Shown: positions 33,011 to 44,754 of the stretch, in pieces
Position numbering within the stretch: the first letter of the stretch is position 1
Layout: the number at the start of each line of letters is the position of its first letter
DNA from: Uloborus plumipes
Lineage: Eukaryota > Arthropoda > Arachnida > Araneae > Uloboridae
Direction: 5' to 3'
Length of the DNA: 64,000 bases
Assembly (NCBI GenBank): GCA_038373865.1
Contig: JAXGGA010004426.1
Coordinates: 1-64,000, forward strand
The notes under the pieces: generated by a model
Databases searched by the model: none
What the model was told of the DNA's origin: nothing
The model's input: only the letters and a program-made list of their open reading frames with translations
Position numbers and translations under genes: made by a program

Positions 33011-34846
33011 AACATGCAGCACCTTGTAACCTTCTGAAAAGCATTATGCCTAGAAGATATTAAAGTATTCACGGAAAATTTTGCATTTAAGTTCAGTTTA
33101 ATCTAGTGTTTTTTGAACCACAGAATGAAGCGTATAAAACAATTTAACTTGCTCAAAAATAGCCTTCCGAATTTCTCTCCTTGGTTATCATATTAACCTG
33201 GACTATTTTAATTAAAAAGTAGCTTTTAAAAAACATATTATTGACAGTTGTACTTTGAAAAGAAGATCGAAATTTTATGAAATAACATGAATTTTCAATC
33301 TATTTTTCAACATGCAATTCGGAATTATTTAAAAAATATGCATGAACACAAATATGATTGTAACCTTTTGAAAAGCATTTGGCCTAGAGAAGTTTCTCAA
33401 CTAAGATACTTGTGAAGCATTTACGGAAAATTTCTCATTTAAGTTCACGTTGATATAATGCTATTTAAACCACAAAAATAAGCTTTTAACACAATTTAAC
33501 TTGACTAAAGATATCCTCCTGAATTTCTCTCTTCCTTCTATGATCGATGATCGTAATTACCTCGACTATTTCAAGGAAAAAGTAAATTTTAAAACGGGTA
33601 TTAATGACAGTTGTTTTTTGAAAAGAATATCGAAACTTTACGAAATGCTGTAATTTTTTCATATTTAAAATAAACAATCTTGAATCACCACACACGAAAT
33701 AGCTGGTCATCACCTTCAACCACCACCAACATGAAAGAAATTCCTTGACCTTGAAAATTCGTCCTCCTTGACCTTCACGATCACTGCGATGAACCTTCTC
33801 TGACGTAAAAAAGTCCTCCTGAGAAAAATCAATACCTCAAGTTTCATCAATGACATTTATTGGTGATTTGTCCTCCAACACACCACGTGACCGGCCCAGA
33901 AGAAACTAGGGTGGATCCCGCGTTACAGGATTTATGGTCGTAATAAATGGTGTTTATGAAAGATAAAGAGCAATTATTGTCGCGATCGAAAGCTAATTCT
34001 GTGCGCAAAGAAAGAAAAAAAAAATCCATAAATATTTTTGTCTAGTACGATGATGTGAGAAATATTAAAATTCTGAACTGAACATTTGTTGTATAGTTAC
34101 TGCATAATTTAGTGACAACATATTTAGAGTTATGTTTAACTATCGAATATTTTGTTAGAATAAATGTATCTTTGCTGTTTCACATTAGTCGTAAGTGGCC
34201 AGATATATTTATATTGCACATTTATATTTTTGTTTAGAACATCGAGGTATGAAAAAGTAAAATTGTGAATTAAATATCTGTCCCAGAATTACTGAATTAT
34301 TTGGTGAAAACATATTCAAAGTAATTTTCGCGCTGTAAATATTTTATCACAAAAAACGCGATTTTACTTTTTAATACGTGTTTATAAATAGGCAAAAATG
34401 ATAATAATGCTTATCTAGTTTTTATACAATAATTCATTTGAAATAATCATTAATTTCTGTTGGAATTTCTGCTGATTTTTTTGGTCAAATTATTACCACT
34501 CATATTTTATATCGTTGACCCAACGTTTGAAACAGTCCTAAATTGGTAAATTTTATGTGAGCTACAAATTGCAAAAGTGAAAACTGAAACAACTAACCTG
34601 TAAAAATAACTTTACGGCAGAGGGTGGGTGATAAATTTAGAAATAGCATGTAAATTTTCCATGTTTGTAGGGTATATCATTAAAAAATATAATTGTCATG
34701 GAGTTTAAAATGTTGAAGGGCTCTGAATGATTTGTAATGCCGTAATTGTTTTTTCGTAACTAGGCCATAATGTTATTTTCAGAGCCTATGAATGTAGCAA
34801 TCGAAAGCTCTTGACTGAATGTTTTCCTTTACTGTATACGCACTCA
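33011..34846. other. intergenic upstream of BRSK; candidate regulatory patch
   Basis: Mostly A+T-rich. About 33700-34020 is of mixed composition, with two TTGACCTT(G/C) half-sites and an E-box CACGTG. No exon supported. Confidence 0.3.
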
Positions 34847-34850
34847 TTAA

Positions 34851-35361
34851 CACATTAATGCCTAGCGTCCCTTTTTAGGGACGCTCCAAGAAAGGATCTG
34901 AATTTCCCAAAAATGAACATTTCAACTAAATTATAGTGTTTAATTAGTACCTTGGTATTGTTTCAATTCTTTTTTAGCAGATTGCAGAACATAACCCTTG
35001 TAAAGTGTGTTCTGTGGCAGTTTTAACATGATCTTTATCAGAACTGACATCGTTCACAATCTCAAGAAAAAAAGTTTTCAAAGTTATTCCCAGCTTCCCA
35101 GTTTATGTTAATTGCTGATTTTATTTCTTCTTATAAAATGTCTTTTTAAATATTACATCGTAGGCAGAAAAAAATTTGAGTAAAAAAAGTATGTACCCTC
35201 GGGGGTCTATTGTAACTTTTAAGGGACGATTTTTCTTTCCTTAATAAAAAAATTATTTTTTACATGATATTTTTTAAAATTATTTTTCATGTCCATTAAA
35301 TACTGTTTGTAACCAGTATACAAAATATCTTTGGGCAAGAAAATGTCAGGCATTATACTGA
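34851..35361. mobile_element. piggyBac-like TTAA element, family 1, copy 2
   Basis: TTAA at 34847-34850 precedes CACATTAATGCC, and the body aligns along its length with 939-1445 (CCCTTTTTAGGGACG, GTACCTTGGTATTGTTTC). The right terminus GGCATTATACTG has lost the TTAA. Older than copy 1. Confidence 0.68.
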
Positions 35362-36204
35362 ACTCATATTTGATTCAGATGATACTTTTGAGAGTATTTT
35401 TTACAAATATTTCCCGTTCTCAACTGACCTTGAAAAATTGTAGTTAGGTAAAATACGTTACAAAGAGCCACCTGGCGGCAATAACTCCAATTCGTTAAAA
35501 AGTGCAGACACGACTTTTGCGCTTAGCACGGCAGTATAGTATTCATTCGATAGAGATCTTTCTGCTCTACAAAACCGCTTATCGTCTTTTTTTTAGTAAT
35601 TTATTTTTTAATTGCTTTCAAATTGTTTCTCATCATCTCGTCCGCCATCTATGAGGTGGGAGAAGGTCGAAACTAGCAACGGAGAATACATAATCGATTG
35701 ATTGATTGTTATTACTTATGATTTTCTTTAAATGAAAATCCCTTTGATAAAAAAGCTACTAACCTATTCCCTAACCCAATAAAATGATTTTAAAAAAGTG
35801 AAAAACTCAGCAAACAGCTGTTTCAAGACTATTTAAATAAGCCGCTTCATCACTGCATAAAAAAAAAATGGTTCACGAAAGCAACACCTAATTTTAGTTA
35901 CTTTTAAATAAATTACAATTGAAGATTGAGGTTTTTTTCATCGGTTGCAAAATGGAAACATGAGTAGCAAATAGCTACGAAATCTCGAAAAACAGGGGTA
36001 CATATGATTTAAAAACATTTTCTAGCTTTCAACATCACAGAAAATTCGTACCGGTTACCTCATTTCTAATTGTTACTTCGTCTAAAATAGTTCAATACTA
36101 TTTATTACGGTTTTGATTTTAAACATTGACAAGAAACCTTTTCCAAGTTTCGAAAACAGATAGAGTCAAAAGCTTACGTTGCATGAATTACCCACAAATC
36201 ACGC
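35362..36204. other. intergenic, nothing bounded
   Basis: A mixed-composition patch at 35450-35700 lacks a recognisable frame or repeat. The rest is A+T-rich. Confidence 0.35.
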
Positions 36205-36420
36205 AAATCACCGCCAGCTCGGCCATTTCGATTCATGGACTGCAGTTTCGCGCTTACTGTACGCCTCATCAGCATGGAATAGGAATCAAACGAGTTGGAG
36301 GCAAAAATTCTCTTATAGAGAAAAGAGAGCGAAAAAAACTGGTAGCTAATGTGCAATTAGAAAACCAGCGAGCGACCGCACAAGGGAACGGTACAACTCG
36401 TAAATTTTAACGCAGAGCTC
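36205..36420 (+). repeat. dispersed repeat, family R, copy 3
   Basis: Homologous to 32738-33010 and, in its core, to 13027-13155. The open frame across it (36126-36410) is not conserved in the sister copy, so it is not a gene. Confidence 0.6.
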
Positions 36421-36421
36421 G

Positions 36422-36519
36422 GGTATAAAGCAGTGAGTAACCGCCTCTAAGTAAGGGCCAAGGTGTGCATGTTCCTGCCTTGGCCCTTGCTTAGAGGAGG
36501 TTACTCACTGCTTTATACC
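36422..36519. repeat. hairpin with 42-bp arms
   Basis: Arms 36422-36463 and 36478-36519 pair over 42 bp with two mismatches and a 14-bp loop. The left arm is the end of the family R repeat; the right arm is an inverted copy of it. Confidence 0.75.
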
Positions 36520-37967
36520 TCCAGATCACCTTGCAAATCATTTTTAAAATGAAGTAGGATATGGTTTACTGAGTTTTTGGAATAATTATCATAACGCGGA
36601 GCATACTAAATTGGCAATTTTTTTCCCTAAAACTTCTGTTGTTATTTTTTGTTCTTCGTGCATTTTGTCAGTTTACTGACATTTTTATTGCTTTTTAAAG
36701 GTACAATATATTTATTGGGAGTATTACTGCATTTTTTATGGATAAATTCAATTATTCGTCGGAATATTTTTCCATTTTAATGGAACTTTTATTTTTGCGA
36801 AATGGCTTGCTTCGCTTAAAAATGAAGCATTTAATTTTAAACTGTAGCTGCATTGCTTTTGGCAACCGTTAATAAACAGTTAAGTACTTCAATTTGACAA
36901 GTTTCCGAAAAATTTTTGAAAAAAAAAAAAAAAAAAAAAACCACCCAGTGCTTAATGATTTTTTTTCTTCACATAATTTTTTTGCTTTCTCTTAACTCAT
37001 AGTAGCTTTGCTTCTGTATTTTTTTGCAACATGTTGAATTTATTTCTTTTGTGCACGTACTAGGAAATGATGTTTCAATTAGCACTTCAACAATTTTCAG
37101 CCTTTTATGAAACTTTACTTGAGCAGATCCAGCTTCAACCTTTGAATAAATAAATTAAAATGAATTCATTCAAATTAATTCAAAATATTGTAAACTTTAG
37201 TACATAATAAAAGGTAAGCAATTTTCATGCATGTTTAATATTATTAGAATACGAAATGTTCAGAAAATATCTTTGAGTGCTTAGTTTTTGAATAGATTTA
37301 GTTGTATAAATGTTATAAAATACAATAAAAATACAATACAATAAAAAATAATGACAACAGTCTAGTTAGAATAAATTACGTGTAAATTGTACTGCACTTC
37401 CTGCCCCATTAAAAATTTTTTCACAAAGAATTCAGATCTGGTTTTTCTGCGTTGTTATATTATTTCTTCGAGAAATCGAGCGTTTGATTTTAGTTAAGTC
37501 AGAATAATTGTACATTTGAAGAATAGTTCAATACCTAGGGCCTTCTAAACTTTCATTGATTGCATTTGATTCAATTTAGATTTAAAAGCAGTTTTTCTTT
37601 CTCTTTTTATTTTTTAAATTAAAATCATTTAATTTCAATTTAAAATGAAGAAGTAATGCTCCATAAAAAGAAAAAAAAAGTAGTTTTCAAGAAATAATGC
37701 GTATATTTTGTCATATTCCTTCTTCAAAGAAACTAAATTAGAAAAGTTAATTAAAAAAATCACTACAGCTCTTTAAATCAAAATGATTTTTTTGTAATCC
37801 AAAGTGAAGTATTAATGGTCCTTAAAAAAAGTAATGTTTAGAAATTAATATATTTATAGGGTTGGTTGGGGTAAGTGGGCACCTGGTGTAAGTGGGTCAC
37901 CCTCGAAAAAAAAAAACTGACTTATGCATGCGGCTTTTAGTTTTTTTTTTAAATATTGATTATGTTA
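36520..37967. other. intergenic A+T-rich, nothing recognised
   Basis: Homopolymer A near 36918-36939 and general A+T richness. A GGTTGGGGTAAGTGGG phrase near 37862 could be one end of an unidentified element. Confidence 0.35.
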
Positions 37968-38111
37968 GGGCCATGCTCCACATCAGCGTAAAACGCGACC
38001 GAAACTGAAGGCAGAAACCGAAAATCCGGGTACTTTCCATAGGAACACCATTGAATCCACTTTACGCTTCTGCCTAATTTTTCTGCTTTACGTCGATGTG
38101 GAGCATGGCCC
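37968..38111 (-). mobile_element. 144-bp MITE family, copy 3 (inverted)
   Basis: Exactly 144 bp, ends GGGCCATGCTCCACATC and GATGTGGAGCATGGCCC, reverse to copy 2 and differing at about one position. Flanked by TTA on both sides. Confidence 0.86.
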
Positions 38112-38890
38112 TTACACTTCATTTCAGTGATTGCTTTTGTAAGTATTTGTGCTTTAGGTATTATTTTTCTGCGTCATAGAGTCTGAAAAATATAGCTTGA
38201 TTAGAGCCATATCAAACAAATGCACCGAAAGACATTTATTAAAGATTTCAAGCAACATTTTTCGAAGAAATGTTTCCAAGTTAGTTATAAATATTTTTAA
38301 TGTTCATTAAACTTTAATACACAGTTTAACCTGAAGTGCATACTGCAATTAGAATTTTTACACAAAGTACTATGGATAAGTGGCTTTGAGGAGGATTTCT
38401 ATTTGTAATTTAAAACAAAGGTATATATTACTGATCTACGTAGAGGAAAGTTAATGTTTCAAAATTAATTTTCTTACCCACTTTTATTCATATTCCGTCT
38501 TCTAAGAAATTTTGAGGCCTGAATATTTAATTTCAACAGTAAAAATATCATTTTTTTTTTTATTAACTATTTTTTTCCCTTCCCCCCCCCCTTTTTTTTT
38601 GTAATTTGAAATTAAAGTTGAATAGACTATATTCAGGAAAAGTTATTTCCCATAATTAATGCAGGTTCTTTCTTCTAAGAAACGATGAAAACTGCTCATT
38701 CAAATTTCTGAAATCGATTGCACTTACTCCAAAAATGAAACTTTTTTTCCTCCCTATTTAACTCATTTTTTTCCCCTTTCACACCGGGGAAATAAAACCC
38801 CCTTCTACCCCACCCAACGATGCCTCTATTTTGATGCACACAGTCCGTATTCAGCTAATTAATAAAGCGATTTGAAATTCTAATAAGATG
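38112..38890. other. intergenic upstream of the BRSK island
   Basis: A+T-rich with C and T runs near 38580-38600. No feature supported. Confidence 0.35.
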
Positions 38891-39160
38891 ATGAAAAGCG
38901 GGGCAGCCTCTCCCGTTTCCGCTCGAATTTGGCGCGGGCGATCTCGCCAAGTCCGGCAACCCTACGCCCCATCTCTCCTCTCGCCCCGCAGATCTGAATG
39001 GGGCCGGCGCCTCGCTCTTCACTTCAAATCCTCCTCTCTCTGCCGGAACCACAGCGCTATCGATCTGAGAGTATGGCGTTGGTGCCAGGCTGCCAGTGCC
39101 ACCCACGGATTACCACGATGCCATCGTAAGACAGTGCCAGGAAGAGTGAGGGGCCCCCTC

Positions 39161-39260
39161 ATGACGTCACAAGGGTCCACTGTCGTGGGCGGGGAGGGCC
39201 ACCATTACCAGTACGTGGGGCCCTACCGGATAGAGAAAACCCTTGGCAAAGGACAGACAG
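39161..39260 (+). CDS. BRSK/SAD-type serine/threonine kinase, first coding exon
   Basis: ATG at 39161 opens 33 codons plus one base and ends at the donor G|GTAAGC. The peptide ends QYVGPYRIEKTLGKGQTG. That is the conserved start of the BRSK (SAD; Drosophila sff) kinase domain, whose LGKGQTG is the glycine-rich ATP-binding loop. These kinases act downstream of LKB1 in neuronal polarity and presynaptic vesicle control. The ATG was chosen because BRSK proteins carry a short, variable N-terminus before QYVGPYR. The frame stays open upstream to 38888, so an earlier start is possible. No further kinase exon was found before 64000. Confidence 0.85.
39162..39169. promoter_or_regulatory. TGACGTCA (CRE-type site) at the BRSK start codon
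   Basis: A perfect CREB/ATF palindrome overlaps the second and third bases of the proposed ATG. The match is exact; whether it binds CREB or simply encodes Met-Thr-Ser is unknown. Confidence 0.35.
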
Positions 39261-39404
39261 GTAAGCCCCGTGTTAGTTTTTCTGCACGTGATCACATATG
39301 CGCATATGGTGGTTCGGACTGACGGTCCCCGTGTTTTGGGGTGGGAATAATATTCGAACATCGTCATGACATGTAGTTTTAGAATACATTGTGATGGAAT
39401 TAAT

Positions 39405-41365
39405 ATGATTTGCTGAATATTTAAGCCCGAAAATATTCTTACGATTGAAACATATCATCTGCTCCTTGATTGTAAAAATATTACTTTGGCCATATGATCT
39501 CAACAATGTTTCTACTGCTAAAACACATCAATTGCACCTAGGTTATCAAAAACATTATTCCGACCATCTGATCTCAAAAATGTTCCCACGCTAAAAACAT
39601 GCCAACTGCATCAGGGTTATAAAAATATGCTACAAACATCTGATCTCAAAAATGTTCCAATAAGTTAAACTTATTAACTGCACATTGGTTACAAAAATAT
39701 TATAATGAACATTTGATCTCAAAAATGCTCCTACGACAAAAACATGCCAACATTTGGGTTGTAAAAATATTCCTATGAACGTCTGATCTCAAAAATGTTC
39801 CTACGACTAAAACATGCCAACTACATCTGGGTTATAAAAAAATACTATGAACACTTGATCTCAAAAATGTTCCTACGGCTAAAATATATCAACTGCACCT
39901 TGGCTATAAAAATAGTACCATGAACATATTGATCTCAAAAATGTTCCTACGACTAAAACATATCGAATAGAGAGTCCAACGTTATAAGAATAAAGTGCTG
40001 AATATTTGAAATCTTAAAATATACCAAATGTTAAACATGTTAACTCCTTGGTTATAAATATAATTAGCATTCATTCCCAAAATATTTCTAAGATTTAAAT
40101 ATATCAACTATATATAGATATGAAAATATTACTCTGCATATCTGATCTCAAAAATGTTCTGACTACTAAAACATATCAGCTACATCTAGGTTATAAAAAT
40201 ATACAAAAACATCTGGCCTCAAAAATGTTCCTATGACTTAAACGTATCGAATACTCCAAGGTTATAAAATAAAGTGTTGAATATTTTTAACTTCCAAAAT
40301 TATTCCAATAGTAAAAACATTAACAACTCCTACATTGTAGAAATAATGTACTAAATATCTATTTCCAAAATATTCCTACCATTAAAACGTATCAACTACA
40401 TTTCGGTTATAAAATATCACTCTGACCAACAGATCTGAAAAAAAAAATTCTTCTTACAACTAAAACACATAAGCTACACGCTAGGTAATAAAACTGTTAT
40501 GCTGAATGCTTAATCTTAAAAATGTTCCTCCCAGTAAAACATCTCAAATATTTCTAGGTTATAAAAATAATGTACTGAATACTTAACCCTCAGAAAATTC
40601 CAATGGTTAAAACACGCTAACAACTCCTAGGTTAATAATGCTTAGTATTTATTCCTAAATTATTCCTACGACTAAAGTATATAAACTACACCTAGGTTAT
40701 AAAAATATTATGCTGAATATTAAATGCCAGATATATTCCTACGACTGAAACATAGTAACTATACCCTTGGTTATAAAAATAATATGCTGAATATTTGACC
40801 TCAAAAACATTCAGACAAATGATAAAACATGTTACCCATCCCAAGGTCACAAATATATTATGAATATGTAATAACCAAAAGACAATTTCGGTTAAAATAT
40901 ATCAACTTCACCTAGATTATAAAAGATATTGTGCTGAATGTTTAATCTCAGAAATATTCCTTCGACTAAAACGTATCAAATACTCCAAATTTATAAAATT
41001 AATAAGCTGAATATTCATTCCCAAAATATTATTACAATTAAAACATATCAACTACACCCATGTTATAAAAATTTTTGCGCTGAATGTTAAATGTTAGAAA
41101 TATTTCTATGATTAAAATATATCAATTACTCCTAGGTTTTAAAATAATGTGCTTAATAATGAAACCTCGGAAACACACCAAAGAATAAAACATGTCAACA
41201 ATCCCAAGGTCATAAAAATAATGTGCTGAATATTTAATTCCAAAATAATTCCTATGATTAAAACAATCAATTGCACTTTTTGATTACAAAAACAAATGGT
41301 GGAATATGTAATCTCTTAAAACCCCCTACGATTAAAATAGATCAGCTGCACTAGTTAAAATATAA
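39405..41365. repeat. degenerate ~72-bp minisatellite in BRSK intron 1
   Basis: A unit of roughly ATCTCAAAAATGTTCCTACG, then ACTAAAACATATCAACTACA, then CCTAGGTTATAAAAATATT and GCTGAATATTTG repeats across about 1.96 kb. Successive ATCTC anchors at 39571, 39643, 39716, 39786, 39858 and 39932 give spacings of 70-74 bp, so about 27-28 units. Units diverge more toward the right end. No coding sequence. Confidence 0.83.
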
Positions 41366-41810
41366 TTTATATTTTTGCAACTACTGTTTTATTTTTTCCT
41401 GCAAATTATAACAGCCAATTTTTTTTTTTTTGAAAAAATCTTAACAAAAATTATGTGCTGTCTGCAGTTGACTTGCGGTAAAAGATTGTGTCAAATAATA
41501 GAATTTTTTCCGGCATATTTTACTTAATTTAAATTTAGTTTTAGATGTATCGTGTTACTTAAAATGTTTTATTGTTATGTTTAAGCCAAATAGATAATTA
41601 TATAAAAGTAATAAGTCCCAGGATGGTTCGATAAGAATTTTAGTGTTCTCTGAATTAAAAAAATATGTAGGGATTACTGGGTGAACATGTGATCAGTTGT
41701 TCTACTTCGGGATCACTTTTTTCAAAATGTTTTTCAATATTTAAGGATAAAGTAACTGAATGTAATTTAACTCAGATCGTAGCAGTGTGAAATTTAAGAG
41801 AAAAAATAGT
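41366..41810. other. intron, nothing recognised
   Basis: A+T-rich DNA after the minisatellite. Confidence 0.4.
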
Positions 41811-42268
41811 AGGGGAACATGGGGCAAAGTAAAATAGTTAAGATATAAATTACCTTTTTCAGAATGAACAGATCGGAAATTGGTTTTGAAAATTATTGTA
41901 CATCAAGAAGGAATAATGTATTTTGTAACATAACTTGTGTTGAAGTATTATTTTTCATTTTTGGCAGTTGTTTTGTACCTTCAAAAAAAGGTGGAAAATT
42001 TTCACTTCGAAGAACTTTGGGGCAAAGTGAAAAATACAATATTTATATAGCGAACCATTTTTTATCTGATCATTAAAAACATTCTTCATCAAACGAATGC
42101 GAAAATCAATGAGTAAATGACATAATTAAGAAAAAATAAATGAATAAATAAGTGAATTAATAAGTATTTGAATGTAAATGAATCAATGAATTAAAAAATG
42201 CGTAAGTGCCTTAAAAATGAATGACGAAATAAACGGAATAAATTATTTCACTTTGCCCCATCCTCCAG
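41811..42268. mobile_element. possible MITE with GGGGCAAAGT ends
   Basis: Left AGGGGAACATGGGGCAAAGT and right ACTTTGCCCCATCCTCC are inverted. A third GGGGCAAAGTGAA occurs inside. No duplication could be fixed, so borders and class are tentative. Confidence 0.4.
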
Positions 42269-42904
42269 ACGCTAAGGAAATAAGCAAAGATGTAATACAT
42301 CTAGTTTATATGAGTTTTGCCAAAAACGCGTATAAAAATTTATGTTAACGTCTATTTCATACGTTGTGAAAACATATACATATGCGTGAAAACTTATATA
42401 TGTGTGTAAACAGTTATATTATATGCGTACACGCACACGTGCTAGTATGGGAGTAAATATAAACACTCTTAAATAATTTAAATATTAAAATGTGATGTAT
42501 ACTTCTTTATATTAAATTATTGCCTTCTCTGCGGCGTTGTGTGGGAAAAAATGAAATCATAATTTGACATCATCTTTGCCTACGTTTTGAATTTTTTGAA
42601 ATTTTTAGTTAAATTTTAGAGTTTAGTTTGATACATGGTAAGTCAAAAGGTTGTATCAACTGTTGGTTGTTTCTATTATTATTTATGTAGACCAAAAGTC
42701 TTAATAGAAAAAAAAAACACTCGAGGGCTTCCCGTGCTTCCCACTAGACGTTGTTTAACTAATAGAGGAAGAAGAATAGAGGTAGAAGTTCAACAAATAA
42801 TAGAGAAGATTCCTCTATTAGTTTAGCTAATAGAGGAATGGTAGAAGATGGTAACGATATTTTTAGTCAAGAATTTTGTTCATATTGGGTTGGCTATTCT
42901 ACTG
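42269..42904. other. intron, nothing bounded
   Basis: A short duplicated phrase, (C)TAATAGAGGAA, occurs near 42757-42838. Otherwise A+T-rich. Confidence 0.35.
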
Positions 42905-43195
42905 TTGTTGTTGTTTCATACACCACTCGGGTACCTGAGCCCGAGTGATACATCTACCCGATTTAAGGCGGAATAGGTACAGCTTCCGTTTTTACGAGCA
43001 CCATTAAGGTGGAAGACCGTTTTATCTCAACACACATGCCATAAGTACCCCGTTTATAGGGTAGACATCCATCCATAACACACTTTCACACACAGAAAGG
43101 ACAATGACAGGAGAGAGAAAGTATGTCCATGTTCAAGCCGGGATTCGAACCCGAGGCCACCACATCACTGTTAGACGTCTCTGACCACTAAGTCA
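42905..43195 (-). repeat. tRNA-derived SINE relative, reverse orientation
   Basis: Read on the minus strand it starts with a tRNA-like head (box A AGTGGTCAGAGACG, box B GGTTCGAATCCC), then CATGGACATA, TGTCCTTTCTGTGTG and CTACCCTATAAACGGG. These parallel the 24794 and 44384 SINEs. It is more diverged and has a longer 3' part. Confidence 0.7.
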
Positions 43196-43218
43196 CACTA
43201 CTCATCACATGTTATCTG

Positions 43219-43371
43219 CAGGCCTGTCATTTAGGGGGATTCCCTCCATGTTTTTGGAAATTAATGTATCTATGTGTAAGTGAGCGTGATTTTTGCTGTT
43301 TTTCGGTATTATTTACATTGAGTACAACACTTTGCCTCCTCCTCCTAGAAAAATTTGAAATAACGGGCCTG
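43219..43371. mobile_element. hAT MITE, 153 bp, with GTTATCTG duplication
   Basis: GTTATCTG at 43211-43218 and 43372-43379 is an exact 8-bp target duplication. The ends CAGGCCTGTCATTT and AAATAACGGGCCTG are inverted. This is the cleanest copy of the family also seen at 5504 and 24296. Confidence 0.85.
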
Positions 43372-43379
43372 GTTATCTG

Positions 43380-44289
43380 TCATGCCGTATTCGATTAAAA
43401 AGGTAACCGGCTCTTACTCCCTCCTATTTCTTTCTGTGGAGGTTTGTGAAAAATGAAATGGAAATGCGTAAAATGCTTTGTTTCTTCGCCTGATATATAT
43501 AAAGATGACCTGTCGCACACTGATAGAAAATCGATTACTTGGAATCTCAAGATATCAACCTAATAGAACAATTTACCGTTGTATCTGATATTGATGTGGG
43601 ATGGGGGGGAGGGGGGGAGGAAACTGTTGTATGCTGGAATTGGAAAATAATAACAAACACAGAATTTTATTGATAGGGTTAGGGTATCATGTTGTGGAAC
43701 TATAATTTTCAGCTCACTAATCAACTATTTGGATATCTATTAGAATTTCAAAATCTGAAGTTTCTGAAAGGATATTACAACACCAATCGCCAATAGAAAA
43801 TGCAATATACACCTCACTGGGTCTCTTAGTTGCATACAACATTTCAAAAACCTCGTAAGTAACGAGCCAAAACCTTGTACAATTGTTAAACCAAGCATCT
43901 ACTACTTAAGCTGTATTCAAAACTCTTTTTCCTTTTCGTTTCTTTTTCAATTACGAAAGGTTAGAAAGATGCATTTTAATTGGAAGAGGAAAAAAGATTA
44001 TGTCTAGTTGAATGTCTGTTTTAAAACTCGATACTTTTTCATTCTATGGAGGATGGCATAGTTTTCCAGAAAAACAAAACAAAATATTGTTTTGAAGTAA
44101 GAAAAAATAGGATCTACTGACCCAGTTTGAAAGCTTTAGTTGACGGAAAAAGAATAATTTATGGAGGCTATCAAAATGTGTCTAAAAATTATCTTTTACT
44201 GATAAGCTGCGTTTGTGTGTCTGTTTTTTTGGATTGCAGTACGGTAACTGTCATTCACTGAAAATAATTCACATCAGAATAAAGTAAGA
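43380..44289. other. intron, nothing recognised
   Basis: A G-rich run near 43603-43620 and A+T-rich spacer. No feature supported. Confidence 0.4.
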
Positions 44290-44316
44290 TTATTATTATT
44301 ATTATTATTATTATTT
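44290..44316. repeat. (ATT)n microsatellite
   Basis: Nine uninterrupted trinucleotide units. Confidence 0.9.
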
Positions 44317-44383
44317 TGAGACTTTTATTTGTCAAAATGCATTTTGAATTGTATTTGCAAATTACGAAAGAAAATAAATAAAT

Positions 44384-44659
44384 GCCCCCCACCTTGTCTA
44401 GTGGTCAGAGTAGTCTGCCATGGATGGTGTGTCCCCGGGTTCGAGTCCCGGCTTGGGCATGGATGTGCTTTCGCTCTCTTGTCCTTGTCCTTTCTTTGTA
44501 TGAATGTGTTGTTGTGTGAAAGGTTGCCTACCCTATAAACGGGTACCTATGGCATGCGTGTACTTTGGAAGTCGGACTTCACACCGAATAACGGTACAGT
44601 TGGAAAAGTGAAGCAGCGCACCCCAAATTACCAGCCTGGCTGGCACACGATAAAAAAAG
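44384..44659 (+). repeat. tRNA-derived SINE, copy 2
   Basis: Closely similar to 24794-25069 along its length: box A TTGTCTAGTGGTCAGAG, box B GGTTCGAGTCCC, the shared body CTACCCTATAAACGGGTA and end GGCTGGCACACGATAAAA. AAATAAATAAAT-type sequence lies on both sides, followed by an (AAAT)n tail. Confidence 0.8.
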
Positions 44660-44754
44660 ATAATAAAATAAATAAATAAATAAATAAATAAAGAAAAACA
44701 AAATAAAGTGCAACTGTACACTGAAAAATAAAACTAAACTTTAAAATACGGTTA

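Larger units (their letters stand above)
38895..39265 (+). promoter_or_regulatory. GC-rich, CpG-rich island at the BRSK 5' end
   Basis: Composition switches sharply from ~30% to ~60% G+C, with many CpGs, for about 370 bp and then back. It covers the first coding exon of the kinase gene and probably its 5' UTR and core promoter. No TATA box is evident. A perfect TGACGTCA lies over the proposed start codon. An in-frame open stretch upstream of the chosen ATG has no BRSK-like sequence and is read as UTR. Confidence 0.55.

Noticed and set aside
36126..36410. 94-residue frame as a possible gene
   Set aside because: It lies in the family R repeat, and the sister copy at 32738-33010 does not keep the frame.
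38888..39160. Open frame upstream of the BRSK ATG as an extended kinase N-terminus
   Set aside because: The sequence is Arg/Ser-rich GC-island translation with no resemblance to BRSK N-termini. It is more likely 5' UTR, though an earlier start cannot be excluded.
39405..41365. CRISPR-like array (regular repeats)
   Set aside because: Units are ~72 bp, contiguous and degenerate with no distinct spacers, and the DNA is eukaryotic. This is a minisatellite.
44329..44538. 69-residue frame with a Cys/Val/Leu-rich sequence
   Set aside because: It is a translation of the tRNA-derived SINE.
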